Assembly: GCA_038246255.1 (NCBI GenBank)
Contig: JBBRWC010000010.1
Span: 1 to 64,000 of the forward strand
Origin: RI-242 sp038246255
Lineage (GTDB): Bacteria; Planctomycetota; UBA1135; GCA-002686595
DNA: 64,000 nucleotides
Direction: 5' to 3'
Part shown: positions 10,379-18,666 of the stretch, piece by piece
Numbering within the stretch: position 1 is the stretch's first letter
How the letters are laid out: each line of letters starts with the position of its first letter
Translations under genes and position numbers: made by a program
The notes under the pieces: generated by a model
The model's database searches: none
The model's input: only the letters and a program-made list of their open reading frames with translations
Told to the model about the DNA's origin: nothing

Positions 10379-11781
10379 AGGCAGGGTCGAATGCGACCGC
10401 CGCGCGCCGCACGCCTTGGCGTGACAACATCGAAGCACTGGTGATGGCGATCGTGCTCGCACTGCTGTTCAAGGCCTACATCGTCGAGGCCTACAAGATC
10501 CCCACCGGATCAATGCAGCCGACGTTGATGGGCGATGCACAGAACAAGGTGTTCGATCGCATCCTGGTGGACAAACTCGCGTACCGCGTGCGCGACCCGG
10601 AGCGTTTTGAAGTGGTTGTGTTCCGCTACCCGCTCGATCGCTCGAAAAACTTTGTCAAGCGCCTAGTTGGTATGCCCGGCGAGCAACTGCGCATCCGCCA
10701 CGGCGACTTATGGGTGCGCGCCGACGAAAACGAGGAATGGCGCATCGTGCGGCGTCCCGCGAACGTCCAGACCGAGCACTGGAAGGCCCTCGACGTCAAC
10801 GAGCCGCCCTCCCCGCGTTGGGTGTCCGTCGGCGCGGGGGCGGACACGTGGTCCTTCGGACCGCGTAGCATCGACGCCACCGGGCCCGGCCGCGCGCGTT
10901 ACGGCAGGGACGGCGCTCCGATCGTCGACGACTACTTCGACGGTTACCCGGACGCCTTGCGCCCGCGCGGCATTTCGGCACACCCGCGCTCCCGGCAGTA
11001 CACCGTCGGCGACCTGCGCATCGAGGCGCGTGTCACGGCGCGCGCGGACGCGAACGCGATCGTGCTGGAGCTCACCGAAGGTGCATTGAGCTACCGCGCG
11101 CACGTGCCGGGCCCCGCCGCGGCGGCGGACGCGCGGCCTTGGATCGAGTCGGGCCCCGCGGACCGCGTCCGGGCGCTCCCCAGCGAAAGCGTGCGTCGCG
11201 AAGGCGATCCGTTTCGCCTCGCTGCCGGGGATACCACGGCGCTCTACTTCGAGAACCTCGACGACCGGCTGACCCTCGGGACAGGCGGGCGCACCCTCGT
11301 TGAGCTCGACATCGAAAGCGCGTCTGACCAGCGAGCCCTCGCGTACCTGGCGGTCGAGGGCGGCGGCGCGCAGTTCGAGGACGTGGAGCTCGCGCGCGAC
11401 ATCTTCTACAGCCAAGGTCGCGAGGACGTCTACACGATCCCCGACGAGCAGTACTTCATGTTGGGCGACAACACCCAGGACTCGAGCGACAGCCGCGAAT
11501 GGAGCTTCGTGCGCTACCGCATGGCCGACGGCTCGATCGTGCGCGGCAACAACCGGCGCGCCGAAAATCCACTCTTCGTGACGGGTGATCCGCGCGGGCC
11601 TGTCGTTTGGCTGCGCGACGAGTGGGGCGAAACACACCACTTCAACCAGCGCGACGCGGCGGTAGAGTCCCCCATCGACGCTCCTTTCGTCGACCGCTCA
11701 CTGGTGCTCGGCCGCGCCCTCGCGGTGTTCTGGCCGATCCAGCCGACACGCGACATTTGGCGCGTGAAGTGGGTGCAGTGA
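10375..11781 (+). CDS. lepB: Signal peptidase I with large insertion
   Basis: 468 residues. Membrane-bound serine protease that removes signal peptides. One N-terminal transmembrane segment (ALVMAIVLALLFKAYIV), then the catalytic box YKIPTGSMQPTL with Ser46 and the KRLVGMPGE box with the general-base Lys95; the C-terminal box is LGDNTQDSSDSREW near residue 364. Between the Lys box and this last box is an insert of roughly 250 residues, rich in beta-type sequence, which makes the protein far longer than E. coli LepB (324). The end carries LGRALAVFWPIQP. The GTG start overlaps the lepA stop by GTGA, and a rho-independent terminator follows. Confidence 0.92.
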
Positions 11782-11835
11782 GAGCTTGGGAAAAATTCGA
11801 CTGAGCCAAAGCGAAGTCGCCGTCAGCTCGGATGC

Positions 11836-11855
11836 AGCGTGCCAACACGCTTTTT
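11836..11855 (+). terminator. Rho-independent terminator after lepB
   Basis: AGCGTG (11836-11841) pairs with CACGCT (11846-11851) around CCAA, running straight into a T-stretch at 11851-11855. It lies 54 nt after the lepB stop and ends the rph-rdgB-lepA-lepB run, before the convergent protease gene. Confidence 0.75.
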
Positions 11856-11863
11856 GCGCCCGG

Positions 11864-13507
11864 TCACTCGGCCGGGGGCCAAATGGACCGCGCGCGCTCG
11901 ATCGGGAGCATGTAGCCGATTTGCGAGGAGCTCGCGTTAGGGTCGGCGGACTGCATGGCGGTGACAAGCCCCACGATGCGCCCCTGGGTATCGATGACCG
12001 GCCCGCCGGACGCTCCCGGATGGACCGCAGCGTCCACCTGCACGAACGGATCGACAGTGCGGCTGACGATGCCGCGGAACGCACTCGCGATGACGGTGTC
12101 GCCGACCTGGAGCACACGTTTGCCCAGGGGGAAGCCGAGCGCATAAACCTCGGTGCCGCGCGGCGGGATCGCGATTTCGAGGTCGATCCCGTCGACGTGC
12201 GGCAGACCCTCGAACGGTTCAATTGAAAGCAGCGCGAGGTCTTCGCGGGCGGAGCGCCGCAGGGCCAGTAGTTTCGCGGGGTGGCGGCGGTCGGTTCCGG
12301 AAAAAACGACGAAAAGCTCCGTTTTGGGCTCGAGCACGAGATCTCCGTTGATCAACGCGGAGGGCACCTGGGCGACACCCGCGACGACGTGCGCGTTCGT
12401 CAGGATGTGGCCGTCCTTGGAGATGCACACACCCGAGCCCGTCGATTCCCGCGCGAACAGCTCGCCGTCCTCGTCCAGGTTGAACGTCGACACACGTGCC
12501 CCCTTGGGCTTCGATGAAACGTACAGCGGCCGCCCCGTGACTGCTTCGACCAGGAGCTCGCGGGCTTCGATCAGCACCACGGCGCGTTCGACGCGCTCGA
12601 TTTCGCGTACCCGTGTGCGCTGCAGTTCGATGGGGTCGAATTTGGCGAGTTCCTCCTGCGCGAGTTCGAGCCGTTCCTCAAGTTCCTCGAGCGCCTGCGT
12701 CGTCGCGCCCTCCTCCTCAAGCTGCCCCAAGCGCGCACGCAACTGGTCGCGCTCGACCAGCAGTTCGCCGCGCGACGTTTCCCACGCGACTCGTGCGCGC
12801 TCGAAATCCGCACGCTGGTCTTGCCACGCAGTCCGCTGGCGCTCGATCTCGCCTTCGGACTCGCCGAGTCGTGCGTCGACACTGCGCGCAAACGCGTCGG
12901 CGTCGAGCTCGCGCTCCCGCTGCTGCTCTGCGCTCAAACCGTACCAACGCACACCCGCGAGAACTGCGGTCGCGAGGATCGCCATGATGCCGATGACGCC
13001 AACGGCGCGCCACCGCGCGCGCGGCCGCGGCGCTGGAGCCAAAGGGATGGCTTCCGCGGGCTGCAGGCCGAGCTCACCGCGCACTTCCTCTAGCGTGCCC
13101 ATACGCGAATCCTCGCGACCGACATACGCCGTCCGCGCGAGGGGATGGCTGCTCCCCTTTCCGATCGGCCGGCCGAGTCGCGGTGAGAGCACGGCGAAGC
13201 GCGGACCAGCGGGCCCGAGCTGAAAGACCTCGCCGTGGCCGATCGGGCGCAACTCCACGGGCATGCCGCCGACGAGTGTTCCGTTGCGCGAGGCCAGATC
13301 CTCGAGCACGAGGCCGTCGCCCTCGGGCATCAGCTTCGCGTGGCGTGCAGAGACAATCGGATAAACGTCGCCGACGAGCACAACGTCGCAGTCCGGATCG
13401 CGGCCGAAGAGGAGCCCCGTCTCGGGCACCGTCAACAGGTCGGGAAGCCCCTCGACGTGCAGGGGTTTGAGGCGCCATCGAGGCTGGGGTCCGCGTTCGC
13501 CTTCCAT
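11864..13507 (-). CDS. FHA domain - transmembrane - coiled coil - HtrA-like serine protease
   Basis: 547 residues. An FHA phosphothreonine-binding domain comes first (about 30-105: LLFGRDPDCDVVL, SARHAKLM, LEDLASRNGT), then a cytoplasmic linker, one transmembrane helix (~168-186, VGVIGIMAILATAVLAGV), a Glu/Arg-rich coiled coil (~195-300), and a trypsin-like protease domain with His373 (TNAHVVAG), Asp423 (EDLALL) and Ser500 (HPGASGGPVID). The fold and TGSGVCISKDGHILTNAHV are HtrA/DegP-like, but no PDZ domain follows. The order puts FHA in the cytoplasm and the protease in the periplasm, which suggests a sensor coupled to Ser/Thr kinase signalling; that role is inference. TAGGAT ends 6 nt before ATG 13507. 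Confidence 0.85.
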   Translation of the reverse strand: MEGERGPQPRWRLKPLHVEGLPDLLTVPETGLLFGRDPDCDVVLVGDVYPIVSARHAKLMPEGDGLVLEDLASRNGTLVGGMPVELRPIGHGEVFQLGPAGPRFAVLSPRLGRPIGKGSSHPLARTAYVGREDSRMGTLEEVRGELGLQPAEAIPLAPAPRPRARWRAVGVIGIMAILATAVLAGVRWYGLSAEQQRERELDADAFARSVDARLGESEGEIERQRTAWQDQRADFERARVAWETSRGELLVERDQLRARLGQLEEEGATTQALEELEERLELAQEELAKFDPIELQRTRVREIERVERAVVLIEARELLVEAVTGRPLYVSSKPKGARVSTFNLDEDGELFARESTGSGVCISKDGHILTNAHVVAGVAQVPSALINGDLVLEPKTELFVVFSGTDRRHPAKLLALRRSAREDLALLSIEPFEGLPHVDGIDLEIAIPPRGTEVYALGFPLGKRVLQVGDTVIASAFRGIVSRTVDPFVQVDAAVHPGASGGPVIDTQGRIVGLVTAMQSADPNASSSQIGYMLPIERARSIWPPAE

Positions 13508-13513
13508 GGATGG

Positions 13514-13519
13514 ATCCTA
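13514..13519 (-). promoter_or_regulatory. Candidate -10 box TAGGAT, leaderless start
   Basis: Minus-strand TAGGAT, then CCATCC, then the ATG of the FHA-HtrA gene. The 6-nt gap leaves no room for a Shine-Dalgarno leader. Confidence 0.5.
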
Positions 13520-13557
13520 GCCGCGTTTCCGCGGCCGATTGCGGAGCGCGCTTGCGC

Positions 13558-14265
13558 TCACGGCGCGCTCGCGAAGAGCCGCACTCCGAACGAAGGCGGC
13601 GGGCCCTCGACCATCCCAGCGGCGCGCGCGAGACTCGCGGCGCGGCGGTTCTCCACGCGCAGGGGCACGTAGATCTGCGCAAACGGCCAATCGCGCCGCA
13701 GCCAATCCATCGTGGTCGCGAACAGGTGTTCGTCGATCCCGCGGGGAATTTCGCGCGCAACCACCCAGTAGGTGAACTGGACGGCGTGGCGATCCTTCTC
13801 CGTCGCCCGCGCCGGCTTCAGGAACACGGCGCCAAGGTATTGGTCGCCCTTCGCGGCGAGCACGGCGTACGCATACGCAGCGCGATCGCCGAACTCGGAC
13901 TCGTGGCGCACGAGGTCACGCCTGTTCTGAGCGAGGTCGAAGTCGGGCGGCGGCCACGCGTCGAAAACCGTCGAGCGAAGGTGGTCGGCGCTCGAGAGGA
14001 TCGCGGCGAACTCCGCGTCGTTGTACTTGGGACCGAGGGGCAGAAGCCGAATCCGCTCGGTCGCAGCGGGCGCCGGAGGCACAAAATCCCGCGTCCACGG
14101 TCCCGGAGCGGTCTCAGCCCCGGGGGTGCCCTGCTGCGTACCGGCGCAGCCGAGGCAGAGGGCGAGAAGTGCGAGCACCCCGACGCGCGCGAGGACCGCC
14201 GAGGCGAGGCGCTCGACGGCGCCCGCTGGCTGGCCCCGGAGTCGGGCGAGCAGGGACGCGGCCAC
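13558..14265 (-). CDS. Putative lipoprotein with GNAT acetyltransferase-like fold
   Basis: 235 residues from GTG 14265. A hydrophobic stretch (VLALLALCLGC) ends in a lipobox, LCLGC, followed by AGTQQG, so the mature protein should be lipid-anchored outside the inner membrane. The rest resembles an N-acetyltransferase: a central strand region YLGAVFLKPARATEK and YWVVAREIPRGIDEHLFATT, then the acetyl-CoA-site-like VENRRAASLARAAGM. An exported GNAT is odd because acetyl-CoA is cytoplasmic; the fold may have another use. GTG 14265 has GGGAG 9 nt upstream; GTG 14316 is the alternative. It follows the FHA-HtrA gene's promoter on the same strand. Confidence 0.55.
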   Translation of the reverse strand: MAASLLARLRGQPAGAVERLASAVLARVGVLALLALCLGCAGTQQGTPGAETAPGPWTRDFVPPAPAATERIRLLPLGPKYNDAEFAAILSSADHLRSTVFDAWPPPDFDLAQNRRDLVRHESEFGDRAAYAYAVLAAKGDQYLGAVFLKPARATEKDRHAVQFTYWVVAREIPRGIDEHLFATTMDWLRRDWPFAQIYVPLRVENRRAASLARAAGMVEGPPPSFGVRLFASAP

Positions 14266-14822
14266 CGGGGATGACTCCCGCTCGGGGCGGGTCAGAAAAG
14301 GGGCAGTTGCGTTCACTCGCGGGCGGGGATTTTGGAGTTGTCCACAGGCGGTCCGAGCGGATCGAGGGGCTCGACAGCGCCTACACGAGCCTTTCGACCA
14401 ACGGGGGGCCGCGGCTCGACGCACACTTGGGATCGTGCCTAACCCTAGTCGCCAAGCAAGCTTGGATCCAGCACCCGGCACTGGGAACGGGAGTGCCTGT
14501 TACCCCGAGTGCCCGGATCGGCTCACCACCCTCGCGTCAAGAGTGTGAAGGCTTCCACAAGGGCCGTCGCCCGTCCACCGGTTATCCACAGCGCGGAATT
14601 TCCGACCTCGCGCTTGTGGCCCAACCGAGTCCCGATCTTCGGCCTGTCCACGCGGCGGCGGGCCCGCCCGCGCCCGATGAAGGACGGTTCACCCGAGCTC
14701 GGAACGCGGCACGCGGCCTCGTCCCGTCCCGAGGCGTCGGACGGCCGGGCACACGACGCCCGCGGACCCCTGACCGAGGCGCGCCGTTCCCGGCGCGGCA
14801 CGGGGGCTACACTCCGCGCTCC
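14266..14822. other. Long intergenic region with DnaA-box-like sites
   Basis: About 550 bp between divergent genes, with no convincing coding potential. It holds TTATCCACA at 14582-14590, an exact match to the DnaA-box consensus, and TTGTCCACA at 14338-14346, the variant common in GC-rich genomes. A looser CTGTCCACG lies at 14644-14652. No dnaA, dnaN, gyrB or AT-rich unwinding element is visible here, so this is more likely DnaA-regulated or coincidental than the origin. The lptB promoter lies at the right edge. Confidence 0.35.
14808..14813 (+). promoter_or_regulatory. Candidate -10 box TACACT, leaderless start of lptB
   Basis: GCTACACT followed by 9 nt and the ATG at 14823. No Shine-Dalgarno sequence precedes the ATG. 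Confidence 0.5.
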
Positions 14823-15692
14823 ATGGCCCAGGCTGCCCCCGCGACCACCGAACACCGCCTCTTGGAGGTCCGCGGACTCGTGAAGTCCTACCGCGGGCGC
14901 CGTGTCGTGGACGGGGTCAGTTTCCACGTCGACCCCGGCGAGATCGTGGGTCTGCTGGGTCCCAACGGCGCCGGCAAGACAACCAGCTTCCGCATGACGG
15001 TCGGCTTGATCCGCCCCGACGGCGGTCAGGTGTTCCTGCGCGGCAACGAGTGCTCTCGCCTGCCGATGTACCGGCGCGCGCGCCTCGGCATGGGTTACCT
15101 GCCCCAGGAGGCCAGCATCTTCCGCCGTCTGTCAGTGGAAGACAACCTGCTCGCGGTCCTGGAGACACTCAAGCTGAGCCGATTGTCGCGCCGCGCGCGC
15201 GCAGCCGAACTGCTGGCGGAGCTCGATCTCACGCATCTTGCGAAAAGCAGCGCCGACACGCTGTCGGGGGGTGAACGGCGTCGTCTCGAAATCAGCCGCG
15301 CGCTCGCGACCGAGCCCGCGCTCCTGCTGCTCGACGAGCCGTTCGCAGGTGTGGACCCGATCGCCGTCGAGGAGATTCAATCGATCGTCCGCAACCTGCG
15401 TCACCGCGGCATCGGAATCCTCATCACGGACCATAACGTGCGCGAGACCCTGCAGAGCACGGACCGCGCGTACATCATCCACCAGGGCTGCATCCTGCGC
15501 GAAGGCACCGCCGTGCAACTGGTCAACGATCCGCGCGTGCGCGAGGTCTACCTGGGCCACAGCTTCGAAAGCGGCTTCGGAGGCCTGCAACGCGCGACGG
15601 AACCCACGCCGCTTGAGCCGCGCGAGCCACTCACGCCGCCGCGCGAGCCACTCACGCCGCCGCGCGAGCCACTCACGCCGCCGCGCGAGTAA
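14823..15692 (+). CDS. lptB: LPS export ABC transporter ATP-binding protein LptB
   Basis: 289 residues. ATPase that powers lipopolysaccharide extraction from the inner membrane by LptFG. Walker A GPNGAGKTTSFRM, Q-loop GYLPQEASIFRRLSVEDNL (the LptB-specific form), ABC signature LSGGERRRLEISRALA, Walker B LLLLDEPFAGVDPIAV, and the H-loop TDHNVRETL are all present. Normal LptB ends near YLGHSF; here about 40 extra residues follow, made largely of a seven-residue unit EPLTPPR repeated three times. No lptA, lptC or lptFG is adjacent. Expression is probably from the TACACT box 9 nt before the ATG. Confidence 0.93.
   Translation: MAQAAPATTEHRLLEVRGLVKSYRGRRVVDGVSFHVDPGEIVGLLGPNGAGKTTSFRMTVGLIRPDGGQVFLRGNECSRLPMYRRARLGMGYLPQEASIFRRLSVEDNLLAVLETLKLSRLSRRARAAELLAELDLTHLAKSSADTLSGGERRRLEISRALATEPALLLLDEPFAGVDPIAVEEIQSIVRNLRHRGIGILITDHNVRETLQSTDRAYIIHQGCILREGTAVQLVNDPRVREVYLGHSFESGFGGLQRATEPTPLEPREPLTPPREPLTPPREPLTPPRE
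15621..15689 (+). repeat. In-frame 21-bp tandem repeat in lptB 3' end
   Basis: Three perfect 21-bp units beginning at 15621, 15642 and 15663, plus a partial fourth ending at 15689. They encode EPLTPPR three times and end at the TAA stop. Perfect identity between units implies recent expansion or homogenisation. Confidence 0.9.
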
Positions 15693-16032
15693 GCGCGGCG
15701 GTGGCGCTCGATCGAGTCTGCGCAGCTGATCTGGTTCGCCCTAACTCCGCGATCCCGCCGAGTTTGGACACGCGCGGTGAAACCTCTCGCCGTGAGCGCG
15801 GTCCACAGGGGTGGCTGGGCGGGGGTGGTGGGCCGAGGGAATTTTTTGAGCCGCGCGGGGAGCGCACATCCTCGAACCTCGCCAACCCGCTCAAACCCCG
15901 CGCCACGCGCGCTGGGCCCGCCCGCCTTGAGGCCCGCGGGAGCCGCGGATATCCTGCGTCCCCCCGCCCCGGCGCTCGATTGCCCGCGGGCCCGCGCTTC
16001 CGCTCCCACCTCCCCCGCGCCCCCCTCCGGCC
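15693..16032. other. Intergenic region before etfB
   Basis: 340 bp with no convincing gene. A TATCCT box at 15950-15955 is a promoter candidate for etfBA, leaving a leader of about 70 nt. A G-rich run then GGAATTTTTTGAG lies near 15837-15850 but forms no clear terminator for lptB. Confidence 0.4.
15950..15955 (+). promoter_or_regulatory. Candidate -10 box TATCCT upstream of etfB
   Basis: TATCCT lies 77 nt before the etfB ATG. The same hexamer sits right before two other genes (the DUF1552 gene and the M16 peptidase), which supports it as a promoter element. Confidence 0.35.
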
Positions 16033-16785
16033 ATGAAAATCGTCGCTTGCCTCAAACGCGTTCCGACGACCGAGAGCACCCCCAAAGTGGCCGCCGATGG
16101 CACATCGCTCGACCCCGCCGGAGTTCAGTACATGCTCTCCTTCTACGACGAGATCGCCGTTGAACAGGCCATCCGACTGAAGGAACAACACGGCGGCGAG
16201 GTGGTCCTCCTCACGGTCGGCCCGAAGGATGCGCAAAAGGAGCTCCGCGACGGTCTCGCCCGCGGAGCCGACAGCGGTGTCATCGCCGTCGACGAGCAGT
16301 GGGGTCGGCGCGACGCGCGTGCGACCGCCGTCGCGCTCGTCGAACAGATCAAGCGCCTTGGAGCCGACCTCGTCCTCGCGGGCCGCGTCGCCACGGACCG
16401 CGACAACGCGGCAGTCGGCCCGATGGTCGCGACCCTGCTCGGCTGGGCCTGCGTCACCGATGTGATCGAACTGTCGATCGACGGGACGCGCGGCGTTGCG
16501 AAGCGCGAGTCCGACACCGGGCTCGAGACCTACGAGTTCAATCTGCCGGCCGTCATCACCTGCCAAAAAGGTCTGGCGGAGCCGCGCTACGCCGCGCTCA
16601 AGGGAATCATGGCGGCGAAGAAAAAGCCGATCGAAGAAGTCGCGGCCGCGGACGTGCCCAACCAAGCGTCCGTCGCGGGCTTGTCTCTGCCGCCCGCCCG
16701 CAAGGAAGGGCGCATCCTCGGCGAAGGCGCGGCCGCCGTAGCCCCCCTGCTGCACGCCCTGCGCAACGAAGCGCGCGTCCTTTGA
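16033..16785 (+). CDS. etfB: Electron transfer flavoprotein beta subunit
   Basis: 250 residues. Partner of EtfA in the soluble heterodimer that accepts electrons from acyl-CoA and related dehydrogenases and passes them to ETF-quinone oxidoreductase. The N-terminus MKIVACLKRVP and the adenine-nucleotide-binding fold (LLTVGPKDAQKELRDGLARG, LVLAGRVATDRDNAAVGPMV) are diagnostic, as is the conserved LPAVITCQKGLAEPRYA segment. Ends with a typical GRILGEG stretch. etfA follows after 115 bp on the same strand. No dehydrogenase gene is next to the pair, so the electron donor cannot be named. Confidence 0.95.
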   Translation: MKIVACLKRVPTTESTPKVAADGTSLDPAGVQYMLSFYDEIAVEQAIRLKEQHGGEVVLLTVGPKDAQKELRDGLARGADSGVIAVDEQWGRRDARATAVALVEQIKRLGADLVLAGRVATDRDNAAVGPMVATLLGWACVTDVIELSIDGTRGVAKRESDTGLETYEFNLPAVITCQKGLAEPRYAALKGIMAAKKKPIEEVAAADVPNQASVAGLSLPPARKEGRILGEGAAAVAPLLHALRNEARVL

Positions 16786-16900
16786 CAGCTTGAAAAGGCT
16801 CGACGGCGGGTGAGCCTCGGCCCAGCCTCCGATTTCCCCCGCGCTTCGACCCGCGCCGCTCCCCGCCCCTTAGCGACGAACGCCCCGCCCGCCTCCCGCC

Positions 16901-17857
16901 ATGACCAAGATCGCCGTTTTTGTCGAGCAGCACGAAGGAGTCGCTAAGCGCTCGGGCCTCGAGGCCCTGGGCGCGGCGCGCGCCGTCAGTCAGGACGTGG
17001 TCGCCCTCGTGGCGGGTGCGGGTGCCGCGGCAGCGGGGGCGCACTTAGGTGCCCAGGGCGCGACTTCGGTGGTGGCGTTCGAGGGCGGAGCGGCGAGCCC
17101 CGACGCGCTCGCCGCGGACCTCGCCGACGCCGTCCGCGCCCAGGGCGCCAAGGCCTTCCTCGTCGCCTCCACCTCTGCGGGACGCGATCTCGCGCCGCGC
17201 GTGGCTGCACTGCTCGATTCGAACCTCTTCAGTGACTGCACCGCCCTGGAAGCTGGCGCCCAGGGCCTGCGGGTCACGCGTCCCTGGCTCGCGGGCAAGG
17301 TCATCGCGAAGATCGAATCCACGGGCCCCGTCCTTTGCGCCACGCTGCGTCGCAACACCTTCGAGCCCGCCGCGACGGCGGGTGGCAACGCCCCCATCGA
17401 GAACCAACCCGCACGCGCGGACTTCAAGGCGCTGCTCGTCGACGTTGCGGCGAAGACCGGTGGGAAGCTCGACGTCTCCGAAGCTCCGGTGGTGATCTCG
17501 GGCGGCCGCGGAATGCGCGGGCCCGAGCACTTCCACCTGCTCGAGGAACTCGCCGACGCCTTCGGCAACGCCGCCGTCGGCGCGAGCCGCGCGGTCGTGG
17601 ACTCGGGCTGGCGTCCGCACGGCGAGCAAGTGGGTCAAACCGGCAAAACCGTCTCGCCGCAGCTCTACATCGCGGTTGGCATCTCCGGCGCGATCCAGCA
17701 CCTCGCCGGCATGAAAACCGCGCGTGTCATCGTCGCGATCAACCGCGACAAGGACGCCGCGATCTTCAAGATCGCCGACTACGGCATCGTGGGCGACGCG
17801 TTCGAGATCCTGCCCGCGCTGACGCAGGCCGTGCGCGAGCTGCGCGCCCAGGGCTGA
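16901..17857 (+). CDS. etfA: Electron transfer flavoprotein alpha subunit
   Basis: 318 residues, the usual size. FAD-binding subunit of ETF. The C-terminal FAD domain is unmistakable: SGGRGMRGPEHFHLLEELAD, VGASRAVVDSGWRPHGEQVG, TGKTVSPQLYIAVGISGAIQ, HLAGMKTARVIVAINRDKDA and IFKIADYGIVGD. The N-terminal domain starts MTKIAVFVEQHEG. It lies 115 bp after etfB and faces the thioesterase gene convergently. Confidence 0.96.
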   Translation: MTKIAVFVEQHEGVAKRSGLEALGAARAVSQDVVALVAGAGAAAAGAHLGAQGATSVVAFEGGAASPDALAADLADAVRAQGAKAFLVASTSAGRDLAPRVAALLDSNLFSDCTALEAGAQGLRVTRPWLAGKVIAKIESTGPVLCATLRRNTFEPAATAGGNAPIENQPARADFKALLVDVAAKTGGKLDVSEAPVVISGGRGMRGPEHFHLLEELADAFGNAAVGASRAVVDSGWRPHGEQVGQTGKTVSPQLYIAVGISGAIQHLAGMKTARVIVAINRDKDAAIFKIADYGIVGDAFEILPALTQAVRELRAQG

Positions 17858-17893
17858 CCGCGACCGACTGCGCCACCCCCGGCCGCGTTCGCG

Positions 17894-18358
17894 CTACCAG
17901 CGGTGGTAAGCCGGGTGGCCGGGCTTCACCGCGACGAACGTGCCGCGGCACGTGGCGGTGACTTCACCGTCCGCGAGGATCTCACCCTCGACGACTGCGC
18001 GGCTCCCCGCCGATTCGACGACCCGCGCCACGATGCGCAGCGGGCGGTCGGTCGGAGTCGGTCGCTTGAGCGCGATCGTGTACTCGGCCGTCACGGTGCA
18101 CGGCGGCGCATCGAGCCCCTTCGTCCCCATCAGGTGGTGCGCCGCGGCCCAGTTGCAGTGGCAATCGAGCAGCGCGCCGCAAATCCCGCCGTTGAGGATG
18201 TTCGCGAAGGCCTCGTGGTGCGGTTCGGGATGCCACTTTGCAAACACGGTCCCGTCATCCGCGACGATGCTGCGGATGCGCAGGCCCTTTTCATTGGCCG
18301 GGCCGCACCCAAAACAGCGCCCCTGCGGCGCATAACGCTCCTGAAGGCTCTTCGTCAT
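17894..18358 (-). CDS. PaaI-type hotdog-fold thioesterase
   Basis: 154 residues. Single hotdog domain with the helix motif ILNGGICGALLDCHCNWAA, matching the NGGxxxxLxD pattern of 4HBT/PaaI thioesterases, and later strands LKRPTPTDRPLRIVARVV and AVVEGEILADG. A Cys pair, CFGCGPANEKGLRI, sits near the N-terminus, as in many small environmental thioesterases of this group. It should hydrolyse an acyl-CoA; the chain is unknown. Convergent with etfA (36 bp apart), so functional linkage to ETF is only suggestive. Downstream of its start (higher coordinates) begins the tRNA-associated island. Confidence 0.8.
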   Translation of the reverse strand: MTKSLQERYAPQGRCFGCGPANEKGLRIRSIVADDGTVFAKWHPEPHHEAFANILNGGICGALLDCHCNWAAAHHLMGTKGLDAPPCTVTAEYTIALKRPTPTDRPLRIVARVVESAGSRAVVEGEILADGEVTATCRGTFVAVKPGHPAYHRW

Positions 18359-18408
18359 CGCTCGGAATGATCAGCCGCCGCTTCGAACCACACGACGGGC
18401 AAAGGTGA

Positions 18409-18453
18409 TGGTGGGCCACACTGGACTCGAACCCGTAACTTCCACGCTGTGAA
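18409..18453 (-). repeat. Duplicated 3' half of tRNA-Val (att remnant)
   Basis: Matches 20120-20164 except at two positions. It includes CCA, the acceptor 3' strand, the T-arm and the anticodon loop, then diverges. One change breaks a T-stem pair (ACGGG opposite CCAGT), so it could not act as a tRNA half. It marks the far attachment site of the island. Confidence 0.85.
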
Positions 18454-18518
18454 GGCCGTCGCCGCAGGCCACCTTCCCGGATTCTTCGGACGTCACGGAT
18501 CGCGGTGTTGGTGAGGAG

Positions 18519-18583
18519 CGTAACACGACGAAGCTCTCGATCACGGCGTTGTCGTAGCAGTGGCGTCGCCTATGGTTCGCCAT
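18519..18583 (-). pseudogene. IS3-family transposase fragment
   Basis: About 21 residues, HCYDNAVIESF being the core. CYDNAVIESFF is a near-invariant stretch of the DDE domain of IS3-family OrfB transposases. Nothing else of the gene remains; the frame then runs into the tRNA-derived repeat. Confidence 0.6.
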
Positions 18584-18666
18584 CGACAGTAGCCGTCACG
18601 GCACGCCCGCAGCCGGGACGCTTGGACCGGGCTCTGCGGTTTGGCCGCTGACCGCAGCGGCGCGGC

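Noticed and set aside
14266..14822. Chromosome replication origin
   Set aside because: Only two good DnaA boxes, no AT-rich unwinding element and no dnaA/dnaN/gyrB nearby.
18371..18583. A small gene in the first att region
   Set aside because: Half of it (HSVEVTGSSPVWPT) is translated tRNA and the other half an IS3 fragment.
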